From NCBI RefSeq assembly GCF_028553725.1, contig NZ_CP067126.1, positions 338,634 to 402,633 on the forward strand: DNA of 64,000 nt, read 5' to 3'. Below, piece by piece: positions 42,442-52,029 of this stretch (the first letter of the stretch is position 1; each line of letters starts with the position of its first letter). The notes beneath the pieces are model-generated. The model was not told the DNA's origin. It was given only the letters and a program-made list of their open reading frames with translations, and searched no databases. A program made the translations under genes and the position numbers. This DNA is from Paracoccus alcaliphilus (GTDB lineage Bacteria > Pseudomonadota > Alphaproteobacteria > Rhodobacterales > Rhodobacteraceae).

Positions 42442-43172
42442 TGCGCCATTTCCTTTTCGACAAACTCTGCCGGGTCAGAGATCACCCCAGCTTGCCGTCC
42501 CTCCTTCTCCGGATGATCTCAGCTTTGGAACGGTAAGTTAAGCGAAAGCATGAGGACCGCGCCTGTGCCGGAATATGCAGCCTGCTGTCCCGCGCCTCGA
42601 AGTTTCGTGGTCCCGGCCTGAAATCCGCGCAGGAAGGTGGCCCCGTTCGGTCCGCGATCTGATGTGCGTCCAGCTGCGGATGGGCGGATGAAACGGGAAA
42701 CTCGATCTGTCATGCGTTCGGGATCCTTGAACCGGGCTTCTCACCTAACAGTTCAACGGTCCCAATGTTCCCTGTCGCCCGTGCAGGCAACATCAGGTTG
42801 GAACGATGCCTTTTCCCGGCACGCCCGCCCCATCGCCCGACCGGGTATGGCGCGCGCATGGGATTGAGCACAGGCTGACAAACGACCAGGTCGGGCGGAT
42901 GAATCACACGATCAGCGAAGGTGAAGCGGATCGGAAAATGGTTTCATTGCGGCAATCGCGATCAGCTGCGAACACGTCAGCGCCGCCGGTAACTTCGCCG
43001 GTAGCCTCACGACCCTCGCCAGCCATGGGCCCCGTACCGACGGCGAATCCGGTCTGGCCCGCACACCCTGCGAATATATCGGCAGGAGCCGGACTTCAGA
43101 GCAATTTTGATCATATGCGCATTGGCGATGTCGTCGTCGCCATACGAAATCGCAGCGCGGCAACCCGGATCG
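42442..43172. other. 730-bp gap with no recognised gene
   Basis: Lies between ctaG and the hydrolase gene. Reading frames of up to 202 codons exist (for example 42806-43414 plus) but have no ribosome site, biased composition from the antisense of the hydrolase, and no motif. Promoters for ctaG should lie near 42450-42540. Confidence 0.5.
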
Positions 43173-44270
43173 TCAGTCTGCCAGAATGCCGCCCAGTCTC
43201 TGGAAGGTCATGCCGACCGCGTCGAAGACGAAGGCTCCGCTGCGCCGCAGGCCAAGGCCGTCATCGGTCACCGCCCCCGACCTTTGCAGCGCCGGATAGA
43301 TCGCCATCAGATCGACATAGCGGCTGTGGGCGATGCCGTCGGTTTGTACGCTGGAAATATCGACGATGCGCATGCCCGCCTGCTCGACCGCCTGGACCAG
43401 ACGCGGATCGCTGACATCCATCGTGCCCGCCCGGCCATGCCCCGCCGACAGATAGCTGGACAGCGCCAGCGCCCTGTCATCCGAGGCGACCAGAACCGTC
43501 ACCGGCTCTTGCATCGGGCCGATGGCGACCGCCTGTTCGCGAAACACGTCCAGATCGATATCGGGCGCGGCCAGCACGACGTTCAGCCGGTCCAGCACAT
43601 CGTCGCGCCCGGTCAGGCGCAACTGGCGCAGCGCCTCCATCGTCAGGCGGCCGCCCATGCTGTGGGCGAAAACCGTCACGCGCTGGCCCGGAGGTGCCCG
43701 GCCTGCCAGCCCGGTCAGCAGATCGACCAGCGCCTGACGCGAATAGTCCACGCTGTCGCGGTCGGCCAGATAGGCGCTGACCCGGCCCTCGGACGGCCAT
43801 GAAAACAGCACCGACGTGTCATCCCTGTGCGTATCCGCGTTCATCTGGGCCAGACGGAACAGCGCCTCTTGAAAGCTGTGGTTGAAGCCGTGAACGAAGA
43901 CCGTCACCCGTGATCCGGCGGCGGCATCCAGAAAGGCGGCCTCACCCATGACCGTCTGGCGCAGGGTGACGAAATCGGTCAGCCGGTCGGGCGCGCCATC
44001 CGGCCATTCGATCTGGCCCGGCTGATGGCCCGGCGGGATCGAGATGTCAAAGCTGGCATAGCCCGGCTGCGCCGCCCGCCCGGCCCCGAAAGCATGGGGC
44101 CGGTCCGCCAGCCGGTCGCGGGTGGTGACAGTCAGGATCCGCACCACACGGGTTTCGGCATCCGGCGACAGCATATTGGCCGCCGGCGCCAGAATGTCGG
44201 GCCCGGGCCGCGCCGAACAAGCGCCCAGCACGGCCATACAGATCATCAGGCTTGCTGCCGCCGTCCGCAT
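43173..44270 (-). CDS. Alpha/beta-hydrolase lipoprotein (DUF900)
   Basis: 365 aa. The signal MRTAAASLMICMAVLGAC ends in a lipobox VLGAC, so the enzyme is anchored to a membrane. DUF900-type hydrolase: TVFVHGFNHSFQEALFRLAQ, SVLFSWPSEGRVSAYLAD, DSVDYSRQALVDLLTGL and the nucleophile elbow VFAHSMGGRLTMEAL; Asp after VVLAAPDIDLDVF and a late His (GIAHSRYVDL) complete a plausible triad. AAGGGG lies before the ATG, and the gene starts 9 bp after the outer-membrane factor gene of the efflux operon, so it is likely co-expressed. Substrate unknown. Confidence 0.82.
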   Translation of the reverse strand: MRTAAASLMICMAVLGACSARPGPDILAPAANMLSPDAETRVVRILTVTTRDRLADRPHAFGAGRAAQPGYASFDISIPPGHQPGQIEWPDGAPDRLTDFVTLRQTVMGEAAFLDAAAGSRVTVFVHGFNHSFQEALFRLAQMNADTHRDDTSVLFSWPSEGRVSAYLADRDSVDYSRQALVDLLTGLAGRAPPGQRVTVFAHSMGGRLTMEALRQLRLTGRDDVLDRLNVVLAAPDIDLDVFREQAVAIGPMQEPVTVLVASDDRALALSSYLSAGHGRAGTMDVSDPRLVQAVEQAGMRIVDISSVQTDGIAHSRYVDLMAIYPALQRSGAVTDDGLGLRRSGAFVFDAVGMTFQRLGGILAD

Positions 44271-44279
44271 TCAGCCCCT

Positions 44280-45668
44280 TCAGGATTGCGCCGGAACACC
44301 GACGCCACCCGCCGATGCCGCGCTGAGCGCGATGAAATTCAATGCTTGCTGGCGCACAGCATTTGCCAGTTCCTGCCGCGCCGTCAACAGGCTGCGTTCG
44401 GCGTCCAGCACCGGGAAGAAACCATCCTCGCCCAGTTCATAGGACAGCCGCGTGAGGTTCACGGTCTCGCGCGAGTTGTCCACAAGACGGCTGTTGGCGG
44501 CGACGGCGCGGGCATCGCGGTTATAACCCGACAGCGCGTTCTCGACCTCTTCGACGGCATTCAGAACCGAGGCCTGCCATGCCAGACGGGCGCGTTCGGC
44601 CTCGGCCTCGGCGGCGGACAGCCGCGCCTCGTTGGCGCCGCCGGTGAACAGCGGCACCGAAAGCTGCGGGCCAAAGCCCCAGGTCTTCATGCTGCCACCG
44701 CCGCTGATATTGGTCGGCGTGACCGAACCGCTCAGCGTCAGTTGCGGATAGAAGGCGGCGCGGGCCTCGCCCACCCGTGCCATGGCGGCGGCCAGTTCGC
44801 GTTCGGCCACGCGCACATCGGGACGCACCCGGACCACATCGGCAGGCACGCCCACGCTGGCGCGATACCGCGCGCGGGGCTGGCCGGTGCCGCGCGACAG
44901 GGACGAGCGGATCTGCGCGGTATTGCCGGCGGTCAGGGTGGCCAGACGGTTCGCCGCCTGCTCGAAGCCCACCTCCATCGCGGGCAGCGCGGCCTCGGCC
45001 TGCGTCACAAGCTGTTCGGCTTGCAACACGTCCAGCCGGGTGGCCCCGCCCAGTTCGTCCTGATCGCGGGTCATTTGCAGCGAGCGGCGGCGGCTTTCCA
45101 GACTTTGCTGCGTCAGCGCCAGCGATTCCTGATAATAGCGCAGATCGACATAGGCCGAGGCAATGGCACTGGCCACGGTCAGCCGCGCCACCTCGGTCGA
45201 GAGATAGGCCGCATCCAGCGAGGCCGCAGCGCCTTGCCGTGCCGCCTGATTGGCACCGAACAGATCGACCAGCCAGGACACCCCCAGCGTGACCGAAGTG
45301 GTTTCCGTGATCACGCCGGAACCAGAGCTTTCGCCGCGATTGGCCGCGCCGTCCAGCCCGACCTGCGGCAGGTCATTGGCGCCGACCAGCCGCGCATTGG
45401 CCTGCGCCGCCCGGACCGAGGCCACCGCCTGCTGCACATCCAGATTGCGCGCCAGACCGGCCGAGATCAGGCTGTCAAGATTGCGGTCCTGAAACGATGC
45501 CCACCAGGCATTCGCCCCCGCCCGTCTTGCAGGCGAATCCGAGGCAAAACGTTCCGGCAGGTCGGGTTCGGGCGCGGTATAGCTGATCTGACTGCAGGCC
45601 GACAGCGCCAGCGTCGAGGCAAAGCCGCCAAGGATCGCGCGCCGCGAAAGGGTAAGTGTTCGTGTCAT
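44280..45668 (-). CDS. RND efflux outer-membrane factor (OprM/NodT family)
   Basis: 462 aa. Lipobox ALSAC near residue 25 follows an unusual Arg-rich start (MTRTLTLSRRAILGGFASTL). The body is two repeats of TolC type, with WWASFQDRNLDSLISAGLAR early and VRVRPDVRVAERELAAAMAR in the second repeat, with the APADVVRVRPD-like junction of OprM proteins. It forms the trimeric channel that completes the pump made by the neighbouring RND and adaptor genes. It is separated from the RND gene by 118 bp that contain a hairpin. Confidence 0.92.
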   Translation of the reverse strand: MTRTLTLSRRAILGGFASTLALSACSQISYTAPEPDLPERFASDSPARRAGANAWWASFQDRNLDSLISAGLARNLDVQQAVASVRAAQANARLVGANDLPQVGLDGAANRGESSGSGVITETTSVTLGVSWLVDLFGANQAARQGAAASLDAAYLSTEVARLTVASAIASAYVDLRYYQESLALTQQSLESRRRSLQMTRDQDELGGATRLDVLQAEQLVTQAEAALPAMEVGFEQAANRLATLTAGNTAQIRSSLSRGTGQPRARYRASVGVPADVVRVRPDVRVAERELAAAMARVGEARAAFYPQLTLSGSVTPTNISGGGSMKTWGFGPQLSVPLFTGGANEARLSAAEAEAERARLAWQASVLNAVEEVENALSGYNRDARAVAANSRLVDNSRETVNLTRLSYELGEDGFFPVLDAERSLLTARQELANAVRQQALNFIALSAASAGGVGVPAQS

Positions 45669-45732
45669 CGGGGTCCAGTTTCATGTTCCGGGCGGGTCTT
45701 GGCCTGCCTCAAAAGGTTTCTTGGAAAGGCGC

Positions 45733-45757
45733 GGGCGGGACCGGAGCGATCCCGCCC
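45733..45757 (-). promoter_or_regulatory. Intercistronic hairpin between RND and outer-membrane-factor genes
   Basis: Perfect 8-bp stem GGGCGGGA / TCCCGCCC with a 9-base loop. There is no T-run, so it is more likely an RNA-stability or partial-attenuation element than a full terminator. A second longer-range pair (GGCAGGG at 45763 and CCCTGCC at 45790) surrounds the RND stop. Confidence 0.45.
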
Positions 45758-45786
45758 ACGCTGGCAGGGCATGATGGGCAACAAAA

Positions 45787-48700
45787 TCACCCTGCCGTTT
45801 CGGGGCGCGCCTTGGCGCCACCTTTCAAGCGGCTGAAAAGGCCGATCACAAAGACGAAAAACACCGGCACGAAGAAGATCGCCAGAACGGTCGCCGCGAT
45901 CATACCGCCGATCACCCCGGTCCCGATCGCGTTCTGGCTGGCCGCCGAAGGCCCCGTGGCGATCGCCAGCGGCACCACGCCAAGCGTGAAGGCCAGCGAG
46001 GTCATCAGGATCGGGCGGAAGCGCAGGCGGGCGGCGTTGACGGCAGCCTCGATCAGGGTCTGGCCTTCCTCGCGCAGGTCCTTGGCGAATTCCACGATCA
46101 GGATCGCGTTCTTCGCCGACAGCCCCATGATCGCGATCAGCCCCACCTTGAAATAGATGTCGTTGGGCATGTCGCGCAGCATCACCGCCAGCACGCAGCC
46201 AAGGATGCCCAAGGGCACCACCAGCATCACCGACAGCGGGATCGACCAGCTTTCATAAAGGCCCGACAGCAGCAGGAAGATGAACAGCACGCTCATCGCG
46301 AACAGCATCGTGGACTGGTTGCCCGATTGCAGTTCCTCCAGCGACTGGCCGGTCCATTCATAGCCGAAGCCCTCTGGCAGTTCCTGCGCCAGACGCTCCA
46401 TCTCGGCCATGGCATCGCCCGAGCTGACGCCCTCGACCGCCTGCCCGGCAATACGCAGCGCCGGATAGCCGTTATAGCCCACGACCAGCGACGGCCCCTG
46501 TTCCCATGTCATCGTTGCGAAGGACGAGAACGGGACCATGCCGCCATGCGAGTTGCGCACGGTCAGATCCAGAATATCCTCGGCCTGCATGCGCGATCCG
46601 TCCTGCGCCTGCATGGTCACCCGCTGCATCTTGCCGGCATTGGGGAAGTCGTTGATATAGGCCGATCCCAGATATTGCGAGATCGTGGTCGAGATATCGG
46701 CGAAGGCCACCCCGAAGGCATTGGCCTTTTCGCGGTCGATGGTGACAAAGACCTGCGCGGCGGGTGGCAGCCCCTCGATCCGCAGGCCGGTGACACGGCC
46801 GGTTTCCTGCGCGCTGGCCATCAGCTGATTGGCCGCGGCCTGCAACGCATCCTGACCCAGACCGCCACGGTCCTGCAGCCGGAAGGCAAAGCCGCCCGAG
46901 GTGCCGAAGCCGGGGATCGGCGGCGGCGACAGCGCAAAGAACTGCGCATCCTGATAGCCGAACATCTTCATGTTGGCATCATTGGCGATGTCCTGCGCGC
47001 TGACATCACGCTCGGCCCAGTCCTTGAAGGTGATGAACATCAGCCCCGCATTCGGCCCCTGCCCCGAAAAGCTGAAACCCTGAATACCGACGGCATTCTG
47101 AACCGCGTCGTTTTCCAGGAACATATCGGTCGCGGTGGCGATGGTCTCGTCTGTCCGCCTGGAGCTGGCGGTCGGCGGGGTCTGGATATCGGCGATGATG
47201 AAGCCCTGATCCTCATTGGGCAGAAAGCCGCTTGGCAGGCTGGAAAAGCCCATGAAGGTCCCGGCCACGATCACCACATAGACCAGCATGACCACAGCCA
47301 CACGGCGCACCGCGATGGCGACGGCGCGGCCATAGCTTGCGGTCATGGCGTCGAACCTGCGGTTGAACCAGCCGAAAAAGCCCTTCTTTTCGTGATGGCC
47401 CTTGATCGGTTTCAGGAAGGACGCGCACAGCGCCGGGGTCAGCGTCAGCGCAAGGAAGGCCGAGAACATGATCGACACAACCATGGTCAGCGCGAACTGG
47501 CGATAGATGATGCCCGACGATCCGGGGAAGAACGCCATCGGGATGAACACCGCCGCCAGAACCAGCGTGATGCCGACGATGGCGCCGCTGATCTGGCCCA
47601 TGGCCTTCTGGGTGGCCTCTTTCGGCGGCAACCCTTCCTGCGCCATGATCCGTTCGACGTTCTCGATCACCACGATGGCGTCATCGACCAGAATCCCGAT
47701 GGCCAGCACCATCGCGAACATCGTCAGCACGTTGATCGAGAACCCCGCCGCCAGCATCACCCCCACCGTGCCCATCAGCGCGATCGGCACGACGATGATC
47801 GGAATGATCGTATAGCGGAAGTTCTGCAGGAAGATGAACATCACGATGAAAACCAGCGCGATGGCCTCCAGCAGCGTATGCACCACCTTCTCGATCGAGG
47901 CCTGAACGAAAGGCGTCGTGTCATAGGGGATCACATAGCTGACGCCCTCGGGGAAGAACTGCGACAGTTCCTCCATCTTGTCGCGCACCAGACCGGATGT
48001 GTTCAGCGCGTTGCCGGTGGTCGAAAGCTGCACCCCCAGCGCGGCGGCAGGCTGGTTGTTCAGCTTCGAGCTGAACATATAGTCCTCGGCCCCGATCTCC
48101 AGCGTCGCCACATCCTTCAGCCGCACGGTCGAGCCGTCGGGATTGGCGCGCAGCACGATATTCTCGAACTCTTCCAGTTCGTTCAGCTGGCCCTTGATCA
48201 GCACGGTGGCGGTCAGTTGCTGGCCAAACGGGTTGGGGTCGGCACCGATCTGACCGGCCGAGACCTGCGCGTTCTGCGCCCGGACCGCGTTCACGACATC
48301 GGACGAGGCCAGGTTCAGACCCGTCATCTTGTCGGGATCGACCCAGATGCGCATCGCGCGTTCCGAGGCAAAGACCTGCGCACGCCCGACGCCCTCGATC
48401 CGGCGCAATTCACCCGCGACGTTGCGGTTCAGATAGTCGCCCAGTCCGGTGGCATCCATGCTGCCGTCGTCCGACACCAGCGCGACCATCATCAGAAAGC
48501 CCGCGCCGGCCTCTTGTACGGTGATACCCATATCCACGACCGATTGCGGCAGAACGGGTTCGACCCGGGACACGGCGTTCTGCACATCGACCTGCGCGCG
48601 GGCGATATCGGTGCCCGGCGCGAATGTCGCGGTGATCTGCACGAAACCGGACGAGGCCGAGGTGGATTCGAAATAATCCAGCCCCTCGACGCCGTTCAGT

Positions 48701-48903
48701 TCCTCTTCGATGGGCTGCGAGACCGACTGATAGATCTCATTCGGCGAAGCCCCGGTATAGTTGGCATAGATCGAGATCTGCGGCGGCGCGACCTGCGGAT
48801 ATTGCGCCACCGGAATGATCGGCAGCGCGATCAGCCCCGCGATCACGATAAAGATCGAGATGACCCAGGCCAGAACCGGGCGATGGATGAAGAATTGTGC
48901 CAT
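45787..48903 (-). CDS. RND multidrug efflux permease (AcrB-like, HAE1)
   Basis: 1038 aa, standard for AcrB. Twelve helices with two large periplasmic loops. N-terminus MAQFFIHRPVLAWVISIFIV. The proton-relay aspartates are in AIGILVDDAIVVIENVERIM and the matching Lys is in GLSAKNAILIVEFAKDL. A family signature VEGVSSGDAMAEMERLAQEL appears in the C-half. Drug specificity cannot be read from the sequence. It lies 9 bp after its adaptor gene and is controlled by the TetR gene at the operon head. Confidence 0.95.
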   Translation of the reverse strand: MAQFFIHRPVLAWVISIFIVIAGLIALPIIPVAQYPQVAPPQISIYANYTGASPNEIYQSVSQPIEEELNGVEGLDYFESTSASSGFVQITATFAPGTDIARAQVDVQNAVSRVEPVLPQSVVDMGITVQEAGAGFLMMVALVSDDGSMDATGLGDYLNRNVAGELRRIEGVGRAQVFASERAMRIWVDPDKMTGLNLASSDVVNAVRAQNAQVSAGQIGADPNPFGQQLTATVLIKGQLNELEEFENIVLRANPDGSTVRLKDVATLEIGAEDYMFSSKLNNQPAAALGVQLSTTGNALNTSGLVRDKMEELSQFFPEGVSYVIPYDTTPFVQASIEKVVHTLLEAIALVFIVMFIFLQNFRYTIIPIIVVPIALMGTVGVMLAAGFSINVLTMFAMVLAIGILVDDAIVVIENVERIMAQEGLPPKEATQKAMGQISGAIVGITLVLAAVFIPMAFFPGSSGIIYRQFALTMVVSIMFSAFLALTLTPALCASFLKPIKGHHEKKGFFGWFNRRFDAMTASYGRAVAIAVRRVAVVMLVYVVIVAGTFMGFSSLPSGFLPNEDQGFIIADIQTPPTASSRRTDETIATATDMFLENDAVQNAVGIQGFSFSGQGPNAGLMFITFKDWAERDVSAQDIANDANMKMFGYQDAQFFALSPPPIPGFGTSGGFAFRLQDRGGLGQDALQAAANQLMASAQETGRVTGLRIEGLPPAAQVFVTIDREKANAFGVAFADISTTISQYLGSAYINDFPNAGKMQRVTMQAQDGSRMQAEDILDLTVRNSHGGMVPFSSFATMTWEQGPSLVVGYNGYPALRIAGQAVEGVSSGDAMAEMERLAQELPEGFGYEWTGQSLEELQSGNQSTMLFAMSVLFIFLLLSGLYESWSIPLSVMLVVPLGILGCVLAVMLRDMPNDIYFKVGLIAIMGLSAKNAILIVEFAKDLREEGQTLIEAAVNAARLRFRPILMTSLAFTLGVVPLAIATGPSAASQNAIGTGVIGGMIAATVLAIFFVPVFFVFVIGLFSRLKGGAKARPETAG

Positions 48904-48912
48904 CTGCCTGCC

Positions 48913-50124
48913 TCACTCTGCCGCTTGCGGCGCGGTGGCGGCATCTTGCGGGTTGACCGGTTCTTCGGCGATTTCTTCTGCGCCTTCTTCGGTGGCCTCG
49001 ACCACCTCGGGCACGACCTTGGCATCGGGGTAAAGCTTCTGCGCCCCGGCCACGACCACGCGATCGCCTTCCTGCAAGCCGTCCTCGACCAGCCAGCGGT
49101 TGCCGCTGGTCCGACCCAGCGACACATCGCGCCGCGCGACCGTATCCTCGGATTGCATCACATAGACATAGGACTGGCCCGACTGGTCGCGCTGAACCGC
49201 CATCTGCGGGATGGTCAGGGCGTTGTCACGCACCCCCTGCTCGATCCGGACGCGGACATAAAGACCCGGCAGCAGGTCGCCCTCGGGGTTCGGAAACTCG
49301 GCCCGCAGGGTGATCTGGCCGGTGCTGCTGTCCACGCTGGCCTCGGAAAACAGCAGCTTGCCGGGATGTTGGTATTCGCTGCCATCGTCAAAGAACAGCC
49401 GCACCCATGCCTCGTCGTCCGAAACCATGTTCAGCTGCCCCGCCTCGCGGGCGCGGCGCAGCGCGAACATCTCGGACGAGGACTGGGTAAAGTCCACATA
49501 GACCGGGTCAAGCTGCTGGATCGTCGCCATGATATCGGTCTGGGCATTGACCAGCGCGCCCTCGGTCACCAGCGCGCGCCCGACGATGCCGCTGATCGGC
49601 GCGGTGACATCGGTATAGCCCAGATTCAGCTGAGCCTCTTGCAGCGCGGCCTCGGCAATGGCGACATCGGCATCGGCCTGCACCAGCGTCGTGGTGGCGT
49701 TGTCCAGTTCAACCCCGGCAGTCACGCGGCGTTCGCGCAGCGCCTCGACCCGGCGCAACTGGTCGGTGGCGTTCAGCTGGGCGGCCTTGGCGCGCGCCAG
49801 CGTCGCCTCGGCGCTGGCGACGCGGACCTGAAATGTCGCCGGGTCGATCTGATACAGCACATCGCCCTCCTCGATAAAGCTGCCCTGTTCGAACACGCGC
49901 GACACGACGATGCCGCCGACACGCGGGCGCACCTCGGCGGTGCGGGTCGCGGCGACGCGGCCGGGCAATTCGTTGACGATGGGCAGTGGCTGACCGCGCA
50001 TGACCTGCACGCTGACCGCAGCCGGGGGCATGTCCTGCGCGAATACCGGGGTGTTGAACGCGATAAGGCTGGCCAGCAACAACGGCGCGGCGCCGAGGAT
50101 CCTTCTCGTGGGGGGCATTTTCAT
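48913..50124 (-). CDS. RND efflux periplasmic adaptor (AcrA-like)
   Basis: 403 aa. N-terminal signal LLLASLIAFNTPVFAQDMPP. Then a membrane-fusion-protein layout: VRPRVGGIVVSRVFEQGSFI (lipoyl half), a helical hairpin (TLARAKAAQLNATDQLRRVE and IAEAALQEAQLNLGYTDVTA), the second lipoyl half ending in PISGIVGRALVTEGALVNAQ, and a beta-barrel. Links the RND permease to the outer-membrane channel. C-terminus is acidic and rich in Glu/Ala (EVVEATEEGAEEIAEEPV), unusual but seen in other members. Starts 26 bp after the TetR gene stop. Confidence 0.94.
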   Translation of the reverse strand: MKMPPTRRILGAAPLLLASLIAFNTPVFAQDMPPAAVSVQVMRGQPLPIVNELPGRVAATRTAEVRPRVGGIVVSRVFEQGSFIEEGDVLYQIDPATFQVRVASAEATLARAKAAQLNATDQLRRVEALRERRVTAGVELDNATTTLVQADADVAIAEAALQEAQLNLGYTDVTAPISGIVGRALVTEGALVNAQTDIMATIQQLDPVYVDFTQSSSEMFALRRAREAGQLNMVSDDEAWVRLFFDDGSEYQHPGKLLFSEASVDSSTGQITLRAEFPNPEGDLLPGLYVRVRIEQGVRDNALTIPQMAVQRDQSGQSYVYVMQSEDTVARRDVSLGRTSGNRWLVEDGLQEGDRVVVAGAQKLYPDAKVVPEVVEATEEGAEEIAEEPVNPQDAATAPQAAE

Positions 50125-50150
50125 ACTTTCAGACTGGCTGTGATTGGTTG

Positions 50151-50720
50151 TCAGGTTTCGTCCGACGCGGGACGGTCTTTTTCCGCGATGGCCAGCAGGT
50201 CATCGAGCAACTCGTTCCGCACGGTTTCATCGAAATGATAGAATCCGAAATATTCGAGGAACGCCAAACCGTGCAGCGACAGCAGGGCGCGCAGAACCTC
50301 GCGCTTGTCGGTGGCCTCGCCGATGACGCGGCGGGTCTCTTCGGCGATCTTGCCGCGCATGACCTCGCGGCAATTGGCATCCTTGCCGACACCGGCGCAG
50401 ATCAGCATCGCCACCGACATTTCCTCATCCGTGGGGGCGGTGCGGAATTCGTCGATCATCGCCCGGAAGGACGCATTTGGCTGCCCGGCATAGCGCGCGC
50501 GGGCGGCCTCGCACCCCTTGCCATGAGCCTCAAGCTGGTGGCGGGTGAATTCGGCCAGCAGCGCGGATTTGCTGCCGCAATCGTAAAGCACGCTGGATTT
50601 GCTGATCCCGGCCTCTTTGGCGACGGCATCGATGCTCAGCCCGTCCAGACCCTCTCTGCGGGCGACGGCTTCGATGGCGTTCATCAATGCGCCACGGTCG
50701 ATCGTTCGTTTACGCCCCAT
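50151..50720 (-). CDS. TetR-family repressor of the RND operon
   Basis: 189 aa from ATG 50720. The helix-turn-helix lies at residues ~10-50 (MNAIEAVARREGLDGLSIDA then VAKEAGISKSSVLYDCGSKS). Remaining helices form the ligand-binding/dimer domain. Note Cys in YDCGSKSALL, where the family usually has Tyr-His-Phe-x-Ser-Lys. It heads the efflux operon and sits 18 bp after a palindrome that is almost certainly its operator, so it should repress the pump and itself. Confidence 0.88.
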   Translation of the reverse strand: MGRKRTIDRGALMNAIEAVARREGLDGLSIDAVAKEAGISKSSVLYDCGSKSALLAEFTRHQLEAHGKGCEAARARYAGQPNASFRAMIDEFRTAPTDEEMSVAMLICAGVGKDANCREVMRGKIAEETRRVIGEATDKREVLRALLSLHGLAFLEYFGFYHFDETVRNELLDDLLAIAEKDRPASDET

Positions 50721-50737
50721 GGGATCCCTTATTTCCG

Positions 50738-50751
50738 TACGACCGTTCGTA
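50738..50751. promoter_or_regulatory. TetR operator of RND operon
   Basis: Perfect inverted repeat TACGA-CCGT-TCGTA centred 24 bp upstream of the TetR start. It lies next to an AT-rich stretch suited for a -10 region (TTAATTAC on the minus strand). Palindrome is observed; binding by the adjacent TetR protein is inferred. Confidence 0.65.
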
Positions 50752-50877
50752 ATTAATTGGATTTTCGGTGTCAACCCCCGTTCACCGCGCAGAAAGAGAT
50801 TTAATTTCTCAAGTTATACCAATATTTTACAGAAATTTGATGACGCGACGGGCTTGCCGAAAATTGATGCAGATCAT

Positions 50878-50913
50878 GCCTCTCTGCCCGGCAGGAATGC
50901 CGGTCAGAGAGGC
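50878..50913 (-). terminator. Hairpin terminator after queE
   Basis: Long stem: GCCTCTCTG pairs with CAGAGAGGC (9 bp), and inside it CCGGCA pairs with TGCCGG around a GGAA loop. It lies about 60 bp beyond the queE stop, between queE and the divergent side of the TetR promoter region. On the minus strand it is followed by AT-rich sequence but no clear U-run. Confidence 0.6.
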
Positions 50914-50974
50914 GTTACAGCCTCGTTTCGCACCATGACAGGGCAGTTATCGGGGGCATCGCGCAGGGATCGGC

Positions 50975-51679
50975 TTACACCCCGCGCCGATTGCCCCAGA
51001 TCAGCACATGCAGTTGCGGCAGGATGCGTGGGGTCAGCCAGCCGCGCCCGACCGTCGCCTCGACCAGCCACAGCATCCGATCGGCAAGGCCCTGCGGATC
51101 GACCGGCCTGTCGGGATCGGTCTCGGGATTGCCCGGTTGCAGATAGAGCGTCAGGCCGGGATAGCGCGCCGCCGCGTCCCGCGCCCATTCCAGATCGGCC
51201 TCGTCAAAGATCACGATCTTCATCACGCGCGGGGCATCCCCGGCGGCGGCGAGACAGGCGTCGAAGGCCGCCCAATCCGTCGCCTGCCCGCTGGAAGGCG
51301 GTTTCGGCGACAGCACCAGCAGCGCCAGACCGGCGAACCAGTCCCGCGCGACCGAACCCTGCGTCTCGCAGGCGAAACCATAGCCCGCCTTGCGCCCCAG
51401 CGCGATCACCGGGCCGAAATCCTGAATCGCCGGATTGCCGCCCGAGATCGACACCATCAGCGGCTGCCCACCCGACAGTTGCGCCACCCTGTCCATGATC
51501 GCGGCGGGCTGCATCGGCGCCCAATCATGGCGGAACCGGCTTTCGACGGCATGCAGGCTGTCGCACCAGCTGCACCGGTAATCGCACCCGCCCGCGCGGA
51601 TGAACACCGTGGGCTGGCCGATCAGCGCCCCCTCTCCCTGTATGGTCGGGCCGAAGATTTCCGCGATGCGCAGCGTCAT
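50975..51679 (-). CDS. queE: 7-carboxy-7-deazaguanine synthase QueE
   Basis: 234 aa radical-SAM enzyme. Converts 6-carboxytetrahydropterin to 7-carboxy-7-deazaguanine in queuosine biosynthesis. The cluster-binding cysteines are in [11 protein letters not shown] (C-x3-C-x2-C), following [20 protein letters not shown], which is typical for QueE. SISGGNPA corresponds to the SAM-binding GGNP motif. Overlaps the queD stop by 4 bp and is the last gene of the queCDE operon. Confidence 0.95.
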   Translation of the reverse strand: MTLRIAEIFGPTIQGEGALIGQPTVFIRAGGCDYRCSWCDSLHAVESRFRHDWAPMQPAAIMDRVAQLSGGQPLMVSISGGNPAIQDFGPVIALGRKAGYGFACETQGSVARDWFAGLALLVLSPKPPSSGQATDWAAFDACLAAAGDAPRVMKIVIFDEADLEWARDAAARYPGLTLYLQPGNPETDPDRPVDPQGLADRMLWLVEATVGRGWLTPRILPQLHVLIWGNRRGV

Positions 51680-52029
51680 GGCCGATACTCGGCCCAGGTC
51701 TTGGGCGTCTCGGACACGCGGACCGCCGCGACCTCTGGCCAGCGGGCGCGGGACCAGTCGAAGAAATGCCGCGCCAGCGCCTCGGCCGTGCTGGGGCCGT
51801 CCAGCACATCATTCAGATGCCGGTGATCGAAACGGTCGTCGATATAGCGTTTCAGCGCCGCAAGTTCGTGATAATCGCGCACGAAACCGTCGGCGTTCAA
51901 TGCAGGCGCGGCCAGTTCGACCACCACGACATAGTTGTGCCCGTGCAGCCGGGCGCATTGGTGATCGGGCGGCAGATGCGACAGTTGATGCGAGGCGGAA
52001 AAGTGGAACTCCTTGGCGATGCGATACAT
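51676..52029 (-). CDS. queD: 6-carboxy-5,6,7,8-tetrahydropterin synthase QueD
   Basis: 117 aa, starting [20 protein letters not shown]. Makes 6-carboxytetrahydropterin from 7,8-dihydroneopterin triphosphate. Zinc His residues are in FSASHQL and RLHGHNYVV, with the catalytic Cys in [11 protein letters not shown]. The terminal Glu-containing [15 protein letters not shown] is typical. Starts inside the end of queC and overlaps queE by 4 bp. Member of the queCDE operon. Confidence 0.94.
   Translation of the reverse strand: MYRIAKEFHFSASHQLSHLPPDHQCARLHGHNYVVVVELAAPALNADGFVRDYHELAALKRYIDDRFDHRHLNDVLDGPSTAEALARHFFDWSRARWPEVAAVRVSETPKTWAEYRP

Noticed and set aside
42806..43414. 202-codon plus-strand frame before the hydrolase
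   Set aside because: No ribosome site; its second half is antisense to the well-supported hydrolase gene.
46327..50238. 1303-codon plus-strand open frame across the first RND operon
   Set aside because: Antisense shadow of the RND and adaptor genes in high-GC DNA; no domain, no initiation signal.
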